Numbered from the stretch's first letter, positions 1-7,593 are shown. The stretch: 33,173 bases of DNA from an uncultured Oceanospirillaceae bacterium (GCA_913057435.1 CAJXNY010000049.1:1-33173), one strand, 5' to 3'. A program made the numbers and translations. Notes: a model not told the origin generated them from the sequence alone.

Positions 1-514
1 ATCTGGCGGTTACTCTACCACCTAAGTTGGTGTCCGGGATTATTAGACCACTACAGATCAACTCGGTGAAAGGTAGCAAGGAATACTTGACCACTATAAA
101 GACCATCTGAGCTTCGAGCAGGTATTGCTAATATGTTTCTGGAATACTGTCCTCGGCAATTAAGCCCGAGGACGGTAAAGATCTCCAGAATCTGCTATCC
201 CGTAGATAGAAATGCCGCTCCGCTTAAGGGACGGTTCACGTGGGTGATCGACTGGGGCTAGAGCGGCTGGTCCGGGAGAGTGGCAGGTAAACAGCTGGGG
301 ACCCTGAGCCGCCGACCACCCACGAGGCGGGACGTGACACCGCGGGAAGCGCCTATTTTCCCACTTTCTATGGTCGTCAGCAGCACTCAACTTTATTTGT
401 TTTGTTTCAAATAGTTAGGGGTGGCGAAGGTGACGAAATTGCAGCAGTATAGCCAGGCACCTCAAAACAGCGGCCCGCAGGCCCAGCAACAGTAAAGAAA
501 CCGGCCTTACTCTA
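1..514. other. Left flank without a recognisable gene
   Basis: I see no convincing protein-coding gene in these 514 bases; the reading frames present are short and have no recognisable motif. One perfect 8-bp hairpin stands out: GTCCTCGG at 149-156 and CCGAGGAC at 166-173 with a 9-nt loop, but there is no T-run after it, so it is not an obvious terminator. The first 60 bases contain a GTGTCCGGGATTA stretch that superficially resembles the ends of IS3-type elements, but no transposase or matching partner end is seen. This lies on the presumed host side of the attachment junction and is left unassigned. Confidence 0.3.
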
Positions 515-1570
515 CTACTGCGATGAGGAAACTTTGGAAGGTGAAGTCACTGAAGCAGGGCATTTACCACAGGCGTTCCCATGCCACACAAGCCCTTTCG
601 GCAACGCTGGTGGTGTCTTACCCTTTCGAGAACACGCCTGATCAAGCTGTTGCTGGGTGACCTTGGCATTATTGAGCATTGCGCCTGTGAGCCTCGCCCC
701 GGTTAAAGCTGCACCAGTGAGATCAGCACCTGACAGGTCAGCTGCCGCCAGCACAGCACATTCAAGGTTGGCATCTATAAAGCTGGCTCGGGTCAAGTTT
801 GCATCGAGAAAATTGGCATGCCGGAACGTAGAGCCAGACAAATCAGCCCCTTTAAGGTGCGCCTGGTAAAAGCTTGCCCTGGTGAAGTCACCGCCTTCTA
901 AAAAGGCATCCTCTAAAATGGCATTATCGAACTCCGCACCTGTTGCAGAAACCGCATCAAAATCCGCGCTATATAATCCAGCCTGGCTGAACCGGGAATT
1001 GCTGAGCAAAGCACCTCCCCACTCGGTGTACTGCATATTTGCGCCGATAAAGTTTGCTTCAGTTGCGTCAGCCTTAATGAATAGCGCACTGTCAAAATCA
1101 GCATTACTGAAGTCGGCCCTGTAAAAGAAACCGCCGGAAAGGTCTGAGTGCGGCAACTTAACACCAGCCAGGTTGGCATGTTCCAATCGAGCACCATTGA
1201 TTGACAGGCGGTCAAGCTGGACCCCTTCTAAAGCGAGTAAAGCCAGTATGGAACGAATACCAGCGTTAGCGGCCTTATGATCTGTGGCTGCCAAGTCAGC
1301 CACCTGGGCTATCAACTGAGCATTGCGGGTAAGTCGATCGGTATCTTGCTGCTGGAGCTCCTCATACACTCCCCAAGCACCCAATATGATGGTCACCGCT
1401 GCAATAGCCTCAACAACAAACCGGACGCCTGCAGAATTGCGCCACAGCCAGCTCCACCAGCTCCCCGCCCACTCGAAAGTAGCGAACCAGCGCAAAGCCA
1501 CAGGCAATGCCTGAGCAACAGTGGTGAAGCGTGGGGGGAATGGTTGGCGCTCGGGCTGCTGGTGGTCCAT
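515..1570 (-). CDS. Membrane-anchored pentapeptide-repeat protein
   Basis: The 351-aa product has a cytosolic N-terminus with a Trp-rich stretch (about residues 33-44), one strong transmembrane helix near 48-68, a short linker helix, and then from about 115 to 300 a continuous pentapeptide-repeat solenoid of the A(D/N)LxxA type (many ADLSGA, ANFxxA and ADFxxA units). The C-terminal 45 residues contain two cysteines flanking a PPALPKGLVW segment. Pentapeptide solenoids fold as right-handed quadrilateral beta-helices; some mimic DNA, but many membrane-anchored ones have no known role, and nothing here decides the function. The ATG at 1570 follows an AGAGG ribosome-binding site. The gene sits just beyond the tRNA fragment and its terminator, so it probably belongs to the host flank, not the prophage. 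Family assignment is sure; function is unknown. Confidence 0.85.
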   Translation of the reverse strand: MDHQQPERQPFPPRFTTVAQALPVALRWFATFEWAGSWWSWLWRNSAGVRFVVEAIAAVTIILGAWGVYEELQQQDTDRLTRNAQLIAQVADLAATDHKAANAGIRSILALLALEGVQLDRLSINGARLEHANLAGVKLPHSDLSGGFFYRADFSNADFDSALFIKADATEANFIGANMQYTEWGGALLSNSRFSQAGLYSADFDAVSATGAEFDNAILEDAFLEGGDFTRASFYQAHLKGADLSGSTFRHANFLDANLTRASFIDANLECAVLAAADLSGADLTGAALTGARLTGAMLNNAKVTQQQLDQACSRKGKTPPALPKGLVWHGNACGKCPASVTSPSKVSSSQ

Positions 1571-1650
1571 ACCTTGCCTCTAACCTTAAAAGCTAAGATC
1601 GGTAAGCGATTCCATTTGCTGACATAGTGCTGACACAGCCAACACATAAA

Positions 1651-1689
1651 AAAACAGCCGCCCGGTGTGATCCGTAAGCGGCTGTTTTT
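1651..1689. terminator. Bidirectional rho-independent terminator next to the tRNA fragment
   Basis: The inverted repeat ACAGCCGC (1654-1661) / GCGGCTGT (1678-1685) is flanked by an A-run on the left and a T-run on the right, so it can terminate on both strands. On the minus strand it comes just after the CCA end of the tRNA-Val fragment, as expected for the natural terminator of a tRNA gene. It would also insulate the pentapeptide gene from the prophage. Confidence 0.8.
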
Positions 1690-1700
1690 CTTCAGAATTT

Positions 1701-1745
1701 TGGTAGGACCAGGCGGATTCGAACCGCCGACCTCTACCATGTCAA
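1701..1745 (-). tRNA. 3' fragment of tRNA-Val(GAC); candidate prophage attachment site
   Basis: Read on the minus strand, these 45 bases give the anticodon loop TTGACAT, the 3' half of the anticodon stem GGTAG, a variable loop, a perfect T-arm (GGCGG, TTCGAAT, CCGCC), the acceptor strand TGGTCCT and ACCA. The anticodon GAC and the TTGACATGG context fit tRNA-Val(GAC). The 5' half is missing: the bases before the loop read CAATT instead of CTACC, and no acceptor 5' strand AGGACCA occurs about 75 bp upstream. A truncated tRNA 3' end followed by a terminator is what tyrosine-recombinase integration leaves at one prophage end, with the intact tRNA at the other end, outside this window. No integrase is visible here, so the att assignment is an inference. 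Confidence 0.75.
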
Positions 1746-1939
1746 AATTGTGCGGACAAAGGAAAAAGTGCCTATCTGTCAACACGTTATCCCCGCCTCT
1801 TTTCCTGCCGAATCAGCCAACAGCGGGCACACTAGTGGTAGAAGCTATACTCGGTGGGCTCTTAGGGCTGGCACTTACAAATGAGCCACAGAACCCAGTG
1901 TTACCATCCCCTGTAGCAGGTTTAGCCTGATGTAAAAGC

Positions 1940-1980
1940 CGGTGTTAGATAGATTCAACCGACGTCCTAACACCGTCTTT
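1940..1980. terminator. Terminator downstream of rha
   Basis: A perfect 9-bp stem, CGGTGTTAG (1940-1948) with CTAACACCG (1967-1975), has TCTTT on its right and, on the minus strand, GGCTTTT on its other side. It lies about 60 bp past the stop codon of the minus-strand Rha-family gene and probably ends that transcript. The 290 bases between the tRNA fragment and the rha stop hold no other supportable feature. Confidence 0.65.
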
Positions 1981-2039
1981 CCCGCGAACGCGGGAACCCA
2001 CAAAGGGGCTGGCACCAACCGGCACCAGCCCCACCCACA

Positions 2040-2822
2040 TCAAGACCGCTCAGAACCAAAATGCCGCGCAAACCGATCCATATCCTGTTCCCAGCGCGCC
2101 AGATGGGACGCCTTGAGATAATCAGGCAACGCCGTACTGTTCCGATACGTCAGCCAGGTAACACACAGCTCATACCCCTCACGCAGCCAGGCAACGGGCA
2201 CACCGTCGATCTCATCGCGGCTTTGCTCATTAGCCCAGAGGGTTTCTGCCAGAGTCGGAATCATCTCAGGATGTTCAGGGAAGGTTTTCAGGGCTTCGTT
2301 AATCAGCCGCTTGCGGTAGTGAGGCGCAGTGCGAGCACTCAGCAACTGCGCCTGCCGATCAATCTCCGCCTTCACCGCATCATTCAGCAACGGCTGGCCC
2401 AGCATCATCTGCCGTGGTCGATCAGCGACCGCAGCCGGCAACGCGGGCGGATCGGCCCGGTGCTGTTGCTCCAGCCGCACCGCCATCTGGTTAAAGGCGT
2501 TGATATAAGCTTCTTTGATGGCTGCCGCTTTCTTACCGGTGAAGCCCATCACCAGGAACATGAAGCCGTCTTTGGTCATTTCGTAGACTTTGCTCTCGCG
2601 CTTCGCACCATTGCCTATTTCAACGTCCTGAACATGAACGCAAAAGTGCGTTGATGCGAATTCATCAGAACAGTCGAGATGCTGAAGCTTCCGCAACACA
2701 TCGCAGTGCTTCTTGCCAAAGGCTTCAGAAACGTTGAGGGATGTTGTCAGCAACTGATTGTTACTGAGAGAGATAGAACCATGCAGATCGGTGCTCATCG
2801 GAGCAGTTGCGGTAGTAGCCAT
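2040..2822 (-). CDS. rha: Rha-family phage regulatory protein with C-terminal extension
   Basis: The product is 260 aa when started at the ATG at 2822, which follows a strong AAGGAGG site 7 nt upstream; an in-frame ATG further out at 2963 has no such support. Residues about 15-125 match the pRha domain: an N-terminal segment resembling VSEAFGKKHCDVLRKL, the central VYEMTKDGFMFLVMGFTG signature, then KAAAIKEAYINAFNQM. Rha proteins are phage regulators, often encoded near lysogeny or late control regions, and reported to interfere with growth in hosts lacking integration host factor. The remaining 130 residues are a charged helical domain I do not recognise. The gene is transcribed away from ietAS, sharing a 465-bp divergent intergenic region. 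The domain assignment is firm; the target is unknown. Confidence 0.85.
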   Translation of the reverse strand: MATTATAPMSTDLHGSISLSNNQLLTTSLNVSEAFGKKHCDVLRKLQHLDCSDEFASTHFCVHVQDVEIGNGAKRESKVYEMTKDGFMFLVMGFTGKKAAAIKEAYINAFNQMAVRLEQQHRADPPALPAAVADRPRQMMLGQPLLNDAVKAEIDRQAQLLSARTAPHYRKRLINEALKTFPEHPEMIPTLAETLWANEQSRDEIDGVPVAWLREGYELCVTWLTYRNSTALPDYLKASHLARWEQDMDRFARHFGSERS

Positions 2823-2993
2823 ACCTGGCCTCCTTGTATTTCTTCTCACGGAAATGGTGTCAGGAGGTTGAGAACGGTATACAAGAAACCGCGGACTTAT
2901 TTCCCTTGCGGGTATTTTATTCGTCGCCCTCCCGACATAGTGCAGACCGAAGTCTAGACGCAACTATGGCGTGGGGTGCCGTACTACAGGCAC

Positions 2994-3019
2994 AAAAAAA
3001 CCAACGCTTTCGGGGCTGG
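2994..3019 (-). terminator. Possible terminator or attenuator upstream of rha
   Basis: On the minus strand the sequence reads CCAGC, a 9-nt loop, GTTGG, then seven Ts (stem 3001-3005 with 3015-3019; A-run 2994-3000 on the plus strand). One pair is G-T. It lies about 170 bp upstream of the rha start codon. It could stop readthrough coming from antisense transcription of the ietAS side or act as an attenuator. The stem is short, so this is tentative. Confidence 0.4.
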
Positions 3020-3184
3020 AAGTCCGCTTGTATAGAGGTTCTCACGCCTCGTGAGCATAATCATAGGGCCATGTATGGGGAGATGTCAACGAGCGAACCT
3101 CCGATCCGTAACACAGCACACCCACCATGCTCAACGAAAGACCAGAGGGTAGCGGAGTATTGACTAGCCCTAACATCCAGTCAC

Positions 3185-3210
3185 AACAAAGTTCAACAAA
3201 GTTCAACAAA
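3185..3210 (+). repeat. Tandem 10-bp repeat upstream of ietA
   Basis: The decamer AACAAAGTTC occurs twice head to tail (3185-3194 and 3195-3204), followed by a partial third copy AACAAA (3205-3210). A 10-bp period places each copy on the same helix face. The array sits directly upstream of the candidate ietA promoter, so it may bind a regulator. It could also be chance slippage. Confidence 0.5.
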
Positions 3211-3215
3211 AGACA

Positions 3216-3268
3216 AATAATTTCATTTATTGACATTTTTATTCACTATAATCACAATAATTTCATTT
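3216..3268 (+). promoter_or_regulatory. Candidate ietA promoter bracketed by 13-bp direct repeats
   Basis: The 13-mer AATAATTTCATTT occurs at 3216-3228 and again at 3256-3268, a 40-bp period (about four helical turns). Between them are TTGACA (3230-3235) and a consensus TATAAT (3247-3252). The 11-bp distance between these two is too short for them to serve as one sigma70 promoter, so TATAAT probably works with a weaker upstream -35, or TTGACA pairs with a poorer -10 further downstream. The ietA ATG is 35 bp past the TATAAT. Repeats flanking the -10 suggest operator sites, possibly for autoregulation as in toxin-antitoxin operons; this is inference. Confidence 0.5.
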
Positions 3269-3287
3269 TGCGAAGCAAGGCCATATC

Positions 3288-4412
3288 ATGCAGCACAGCC
3301 CAGAAATCCTAAAAATCGTTGAGGGTGCTCTAAGAAGCAACGCTCCACAAGTGGCTGCTTACTCAGAACTACTCGCGGCCAAGCTAGAAAAGGAAGGCCA
3401 TATAAGAATCGCCCAAAGCATCCGAAAGAAAATAGGGCAAGCAGGCCATTCATGCAGCACAACCAGCGTTTCAGGTCGTTTAGAGCCAGTAGTACCCGTC
3501 GACAAAGACAGTAGACTGTCATTAGGAGATGTCATTTATCCAGCCCTTAATGAATCTCAGGTAAAGCTTCACAAACCGGTTCAAGAAAGTGTTGACGAGT
3601 TCCTAGCGTTCATCGATAAAGCCCACCTACTGTCTGCTGCGGGCGTCGGCATCTCACCCTCAATGCTTATTTACGGCCCTCCTGGCTGCGGTAAAACACG
3701 TCTTGCTCATCACATAGCAGCACAGCTAAATTTGCCGCTTATCACAGCAAGATGCGATACGTTAATCTCATCGTTCTTGGGATCGACGGCAAAGAACTTG
3801 AGAAACTTATTTGACCATGCCGCAAGCCGGCCATGCGTATTATTCCTCGATGAGTTTGACGCTTTCGCAAAAGCCCGCGATGACCAACACGAACTAGGTG
3901 AACTGAAGCGAGTTGTAGTCAGTCTACTCCAAAATATTGATGCACTACCTGATGATACTGTTTTGCTAGCTGCTACCAATCATGAAGAGTTACTAGATCC
4001 TGCAGTCTGGAGACGCTTCGCATACCGAGTGCAAATCCCTCTGCCTAATAGAGATACTCGGACTGACTTACTGAAACAGTTTTTAGGAAGCTTTTATCCT
4101 AAAGACATCAAACGTATCGAAGAAGCGACAGACGGCATGAATGGCGCAATTATTCAACAAGCATGCCTTGCAGCAATACGTAGCGCTGTACTAGCAGAAA
4201 ATGAGACTATTGACACAAATAGATTGATCATCGGGTTAGCAAAAGATCAGCACCAAGACATATTTGGTAGTTCTGCCTTGAGTGATGAAGAAAAAGTAAT
4301 CAAGCTGAGAGAAACTAACAGCAAGGTATTCACTGTTGATCGGCTTTCATCTATTTTTGGCATGTCAACTGGAAAAATATCCAAATTGACCTCAAAGGGA
4401 GTAGCTAAGTAA
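3288..4412 (+). CDS. ietA: AAA+ ATPase of an IetAS-type system
   Basis: This 374-aa protein has one AAA+ module. A helical N-terminal region (1-85) precedes a Walker A GPPGCGKT at 130-137, a Walker B VLFLDEFD at 184-191, sensor-1 AATN at 228-231 and a candidate arginine finger in WRRF at 241-244. A C-terminal helical lid follows, with TDGMNGA near 281 in the sensor-2 region. The last 30 residues look helix-turn-helix-like. It is followed after only 2 nt by a subtilisin-like protease gene. That pairing and order match ietAS, described as a toxin-antitoxin-like stability system on the Agrobacterium plasmid pTiC58 and later as an anti-phage defence system. The ATPase is expected to restrain or gate the protease; which one acts as antitoxin here cannot be read from sequence. 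Base composition is visibly more AT-rich than in the tail genes, suggesting separate acquisition. Confidence 0.85.
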   Translation: MQHSPEILKIVEGALRSNAPQVAAYSELLAAKLEKEGHIRIAQSIRKKIGQAGHSCSTTSVSGRLEPVVPVDKDSRLSLGDVIYPALNESQVKLHKPVQESVDEFLAFIDKAHLLSAAGVGISPSMLIYGPPGCGKTRLAHHIAAQLNLPLITARCDTLISSFLGSTAKNLRNLFDHAASRPCVLFLDEFDAFAKARDDQHELGELKRVVVSLLQNIDALPDDTVLLAATNHEELLDPAVWRRFAYRVQIPLPNRDTRTDLLKQFLGSFYPKDIKRIEEATDGMNGAIIQQACLAAIRSAVLAENETIDTNRLIIGLAKDQHQDIFGSSALSDEEKVIKLRETNSKVFTVDRLSSIFGMSTGKISKLTSKGVAK

Positions 4413-4414
4413 TT

Positions 4415-6697
4415 ATGGACAAACAGAGTAATCCAGTTCAGGTGGTGAAGGTCAGCGACAGTGACCATAGAAAAATCAACTATGATGGATTCGGAGATCC
4501 TACTGTATTTGGTGATGGCGCTACACAGGAAGTTCGAAACAGGCTTGCTCAACAGGCCCTTGAGACGCTTAATTACTTCTCTTCTTCGTTTGAAGAAAAT
4601 CCAAATGTTGCTGGTGTTGCAAAAGTGACACTGAGAGAAGAGGCGCTAGCAAAGACTCACCGACCGATGAGACTCTTCTCAAGGCAAACATGCCCAATTT
4701 TCGGAACCCTTGACTTTGGGGAGGTGTTAGTAAGCGTAACAGATACTGGGCTAAGAAAATTGCGTCAAAGGTTACATGAAGGAAATAGCAAGCAGGTAAT
4801 TGCTAACATATCAGCCGTTGAGAAGATTGAGCCATTTTCAGAAGAGGATAGGCTGAATATTCTGACCCATGATCAAATATCGAAGCTATCTCAAGAAGGA
4901 GGTAGAGTTAAACTCAAGATTTTTGATCATCAAAATAAAAATAAAAATGATCAATTAAGAAAGGCTTTAGAAGACTTTGCCGTAAAACAAAAAATTGAGC
5001 TTAAAGAGCTAAGATACGGAAGTAACAGAGAGCTAATATCTGCGACTTCTATTAGCCCAAGCGCAGCCAAGAAACTAGCGAAATTTATCGGTTTAAGAAA
5101 CGTATCACCTATACCTCGTTTCAAAGCTAGCGATATAGATTTGCAAGCCTCCCCAGTTGGGCATGCTGATGAGCTGTTATTTCCTCCCCCAAACCTGGGC
5201 GAGGACTACCCTATAGTTGGTATGATCGATTCTGGCATCTGTCCAAACAGCTCACTTATCACACCATGGATTGTCTCACGAGAAAGTTATGTCCCCCCGG
5301 GGTTCGAAGATCACACCCATGGAACTATGGTTGCCGGGTTAATTATAAACAGCCAAAGCCTGAACCACCTAGATGCCAGGTTTCCTAGTACTCAGGCAAA
5401 GGTTGTTGATGTCAATGTTTTCCCAAACGGAGGTACCACTTCAGAAGATGATCTGATCGCCATCATCGAAGAAGTAGTTCCTAAATACCCCGAAGTAAAG
5501 GTATGGAACCTTTCACTGGGAAGTTCTGATTCAGCGCACAATACTGACTTTTCTGATTTCGCACACTTTTTGGATGAGATGCATGATGAGCATGGTTGCT
5601 TATTTGTTGTCGCAGCAGGCAACCAAACCAATGTGCAGCACTGGCCAACAAACAATTGTGACCCACTTACGAATCGCGTTTCATCTCCTGGAGATTCTAT
5701 TCGCGCCCTTACAGTGGGAAGCATTGCACACAAGACCTCACCTCTCGCTTTAGGGGACACTGAAGGTCTATCTCCGTTCTCTCGAATAGGCCCAGGGCCC
5801 AGCTGTATTCCAAAGCCAGAAATCACACACTACGGAGGGAACGCTACAGCAACTGGTAGCTTTGCTCAGATTGGCGTGCTTTCTCTTGGGCCGAACGATA
5901 CTCTGTGTGAAAATATTGGGACAAGCTTTGCAGCACCGATTGCCTCAAGTATCGCCGGCCATTTGCATCATTTTCTCTCTGACGGAGGAACTACATACGT
6001 CCCTTCTGAGCGCATTAAGGCTCTAATGATCCACTCAGCTCTCCTGGGATCACAGGGAGTTAGCACTGAAACCCTTAACTATTTTGGATTTGGTAAGCCT
6101 GGTGATGTTATTGACCACCTGTATTGCGACCCAAACTGTATGACCATGGTATTTGAAACCGATATCAAACATGGTGGCTTTGAATTCGAACGCTTTCCCT
6201 TCCCCATCCCGGATTGTCTTAACACTAGTGAAGGGAAATACAAAGGGGAGATTCTCATGACTCTGGTGTATTCACCTGAGACAGACAAAAACTATGCCTC
6301 TGAGTACTGCCGAACTAATGTCGAAGTTGGTATGGGAAGCTACAAACCAAATGAAAATGGAAAACGTGCATTTAGCTCTAAAGTCCCAGCCGCCCCAAAG
6401 AATGCGTCAGACATGTTTGAGAAAGCACGGGTAGAAAATGGCTTCAAGTGGTCCCCTGTTAAGGCATATCACAAGATTAGTAGCCGCGGGATAGATGTTG
6501 GTGATTGGCGGCTGCGACTCGGGGTACTACGCAGAGCAGAAATGGAGATGCCAGATAAGCCGCAACGCGCTATTCTAGTACTTAGCTTAAGAGGACTTGA
6601 TCCAACCCAACCGGTTTACAATGAGACAATTCAAAAGATAAATCAGATGGGATGGGTTACATACGACATCGATCAACATGTGCGTGTTCGTAGCTAA
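4415..6697 (+). CDS. ietS: Subtilisin-like serine protease of an IetAS-type system
   Basis: The 760-aa product contains a complete S8 peptidase domain at about 265-600: catalytic Asp in VGMIDSG (D272), His in HGTMVAG (H302), oxyanion Asn in AAGN (N403) and the nucleophile in GTSFAAP (S504). All key residues are present, so it should be active. There is no signal peptide or transmembrane helix, which points to cytosolic action, unlike most secreted subtilases. An N-terminal region of about 250 residues and a C-terminal region of about 160 residues are of unknown fold and could carry substrate or ATPase contacts. The ATG at 4415 lies 2 nt after the ietA stop, so the genes are probably translationally coupled. 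In the known ietAS systems both proteins are needed for defence or plasmid stability; the natural substrate is not known to me. Confidence 0.87.
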   Translation: MDKQSNPVQVVKVSDSDHRKINYDGFGDPTVFGDGATQEVRNRLAQQALETLNYFSSSFEENPNVAGVAKVTLREEALAKTHRPMRLFSRQTCPIFGTLDFGEVLVSVTDTGLRKLRQRLHEGNSKQVIANISAVEKIEPFSEEDRLNILTHDQISKLSQEGGRVKLKIFDHQNKNKNDQLRKALEDFAVKQKIELKELRYGSNRELISATSISPSAAKKLAKFIGLRNVSPIPRFKASDIDLQASPVGHADELLFPPPNLGEDYPIVGMIDSGICPNSSLITPWIVSRESYVPPGFEDHTHGTMVAGLIINSQSLNHLDARFPSTQAKVVDVNVFPNGGTTSEDDLIAIIEEVVPKYPEVKVWNLSLGSSDSAHNTDFSDFAHFLDEMHDEHGCLFVVAAGNQTNVQHWPTNNCDPLTNRVSSPGDSIRALTVGSIAHKTSPLALGDTEGLSPFSRIGPGPSCIPKPEITHYGGNATATGSFAQIGVLSLGPNDTLCENIGTSFAAPIASSIAGHLHHFLSDGGTTYVPSERIKALMIHSALLGSQGVSTETLNYFGFGKPGDVIDHLYCDPNCMTMVFETDIKHGGFEFERFPFPIPDCLNTSEGKYKGEILMTLVYSPETDKNYASEYCRTNVEVGMGSYKPNENGKRAFSSKVPAAPKNASDMFEKARVENGFKWSPVKAYHKISSRGIDVGDWRLRLGVLRRAEMEMPDKPQRAILVLSLRGLDPTQPVYNETIQKINQMGWVTYDIDQHVRVRS

Positions 6698-6718
6698 GAA
6701 CCCATTCATCTATACCCC

Positions 6719-6739
6719 AAGGGGCGCTTGGCGCCTTTT
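6719..6739 (+). terminator. Terminator after ietS
   Basis: AAGGGGCGC (6719-6727), a 3-nt loop and GCGCCTTTT (6731-6739) form a 9-bp stem with two G-T pairs ending in Ts. It starts about 20 bp after the ietS stop codon and fits the end of the two-gene transcript. Confidence 0.6.
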
Positions 6740-7058
6740 GGAAGCTTTGAGCATGACGTCATATTGAAGTTTCATGAAAATAAAAAACAGATACCTCAGA
6801 GGCTTATTTAACCGTATGAAAGAAGAAAGTTTAAAACTACAGAAAGATACGAATGTATTTCGATACTGACAGCATATTAGACGAACCGGGCATGAAAAAA
6901 TGTATCCTAAGAGAAGATTCAGGCTCGAAAACAAAGTTATAAATCGAAAACCTTCTTAACTACTAGGTTTACTCATATCAAGAGAAGGTAGATCTATTTA
7001 TTTACGCAGTAAAGTCTAGATACCCTGAAACAACAAATAAACTACTTTGTAAAATCCC
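6740..7058. other. AT-rich gap without a recognisable gene
   Basis: About 320 bases of AT-rich sequence separate the ietAS terminator from the next minus-strand gene. I see no ribosome-binding site with a convincing reading frame and no RNA gene. The low G+C matches ietAS more than the tail modules, so it probably arrived with that operon. No clear terminator for the 7059-7256 gene is visible in it. Confidence 0.4.
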
Positions 7059-7256
7059 TTAAACTAGCGCAATAAAGTACAGCAGACCAACCCCCATCGC
7101 CGCTATGTACAGATACACGGCCAGATCCCGCAGCGGATCGTCTTTACCGCTGGAAAATTCAAACGCCAGCAGATAGAACGCAAGCATCAGCATAAAGGGT
7201 GCAAAGAAGGTGTACTTCAGAAAGGTGTAACGCTTATTGATCGTCTCGATATCCAT
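7059..7256 (-). CDS. Small two-helix membrane protein, unknown function
   Basis: The 65-aa product has two predicted transmembrane helices, about residues 15-33 and 45-64. They are joined by a short charged loop (SSGKDDPLRD). The N-terminus (MDIETINKRYTFLKY) is polar. The ATG at 7256 follows an AGGGATAGGA stretch that can serve as a ribosome-binding site. It stands alone between ietAS and the 7594-8178 gene, in the cargo zone next to the attachment end. Small membrane proteins in such positions can be superinfection-exclusion factors, but nothing in the sequence proves it. The coding call rests on length, composition and the ribosome-binding site only. Confidence 0.55.
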   Translation of the reverse strand: MDIETINKRYTFLKYTFFAPFMLMLAFYLLAFEFSSGKDDPLRDLAVYLYIAAMGVGLLYFIALV

Positions 7257-7593
7257 ATCCTATCCCTGCAGGAAACCCCGCGCACCTTGCCCAACAAGAC
7301 AAGCATTCCTTTAAACTGCCCAGACTCTAGCAAAGCAAAACCGGCGTAAGCAATGAAAACTTAGAATAATTTTTAAACGGTTATTTGAATTCTGAAAAGT
7401 ATATTAGATAAATTGATAATATTATAAGGGTAGATTTTAGGCGGACTGCACGCTCCCACAGTGGGTGTAGGAACGGCAGGAGATATGAGCACTTCCAGCG
7501 TAAGAAGGGAGCCTACTGAAAGCTTGTAGAAACCTGGTACGAACGCACCAGGCATATAGCAAGAGCTGCTGACAATTCTATCCCGTTACAGGA
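7257..7593. other. Intergenic gap with one hairpin
   Basis: No gene is supported here. A perfect 6-bp hairpin CCTGGT (7533-7538) / ACCAGG (7547-7552) lies about 40 bp past the stop of the minus-strand gene at 7594. On that strand it is followed by TTTCT, so it may be a weak terminator. The rest is AT-rich to the left and featureless. Confidence 0.35.

Noticed and set aside
160-390. Minus-strand frame of 76 codons in the left flank
   Set aside because: Composition is low in structure, rich in Pro/Arg/His, without a ribosome-binding site or family motif; overlaps a hairpin.
1-514. Possible IS or intron end at the left edge
   Set aside because: Only short resemblance in the first 60 bases; no transposase, reverse transcriptase, domain V-like hairpin or matching repeat is visible.
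657-1215. Plus- and minus-strand frames rich in Ser/Ala/Lys repeats inside the pentapeptide gene
   Set aside because: They are out-of-frame readings of the repetitive pentapeptide coding sequence.
1667-1930. Plus-strand reading frame with a GPGGFEPPT-like start
   Set aside because: This peptide is the well-known false translation of a tRNA T-arm region on the opposite strand; the rest has no ribosome-binding site or recognisable domain.
3230-3252. TTGACA and TATAAT as one sigma70 promoter
   Set aside because: The 11-bp spacing is far below the usual 16-18 bp, so they are unlikely to act as a pair.
6710-6934. Minus-strand frame of 74 codons opposite the ietS terminator
   Set aside because: AT-rich, Phe/Leu/Ser-rich by composition, no start signal; overlaps a terminator.
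7373-7555. Minus-strand frame of 60 codons after the unknown cargo gene
   Set aside because: It starts inside the hairpin at 7533-7552 and has no ribosome-binding site or family resemblance.
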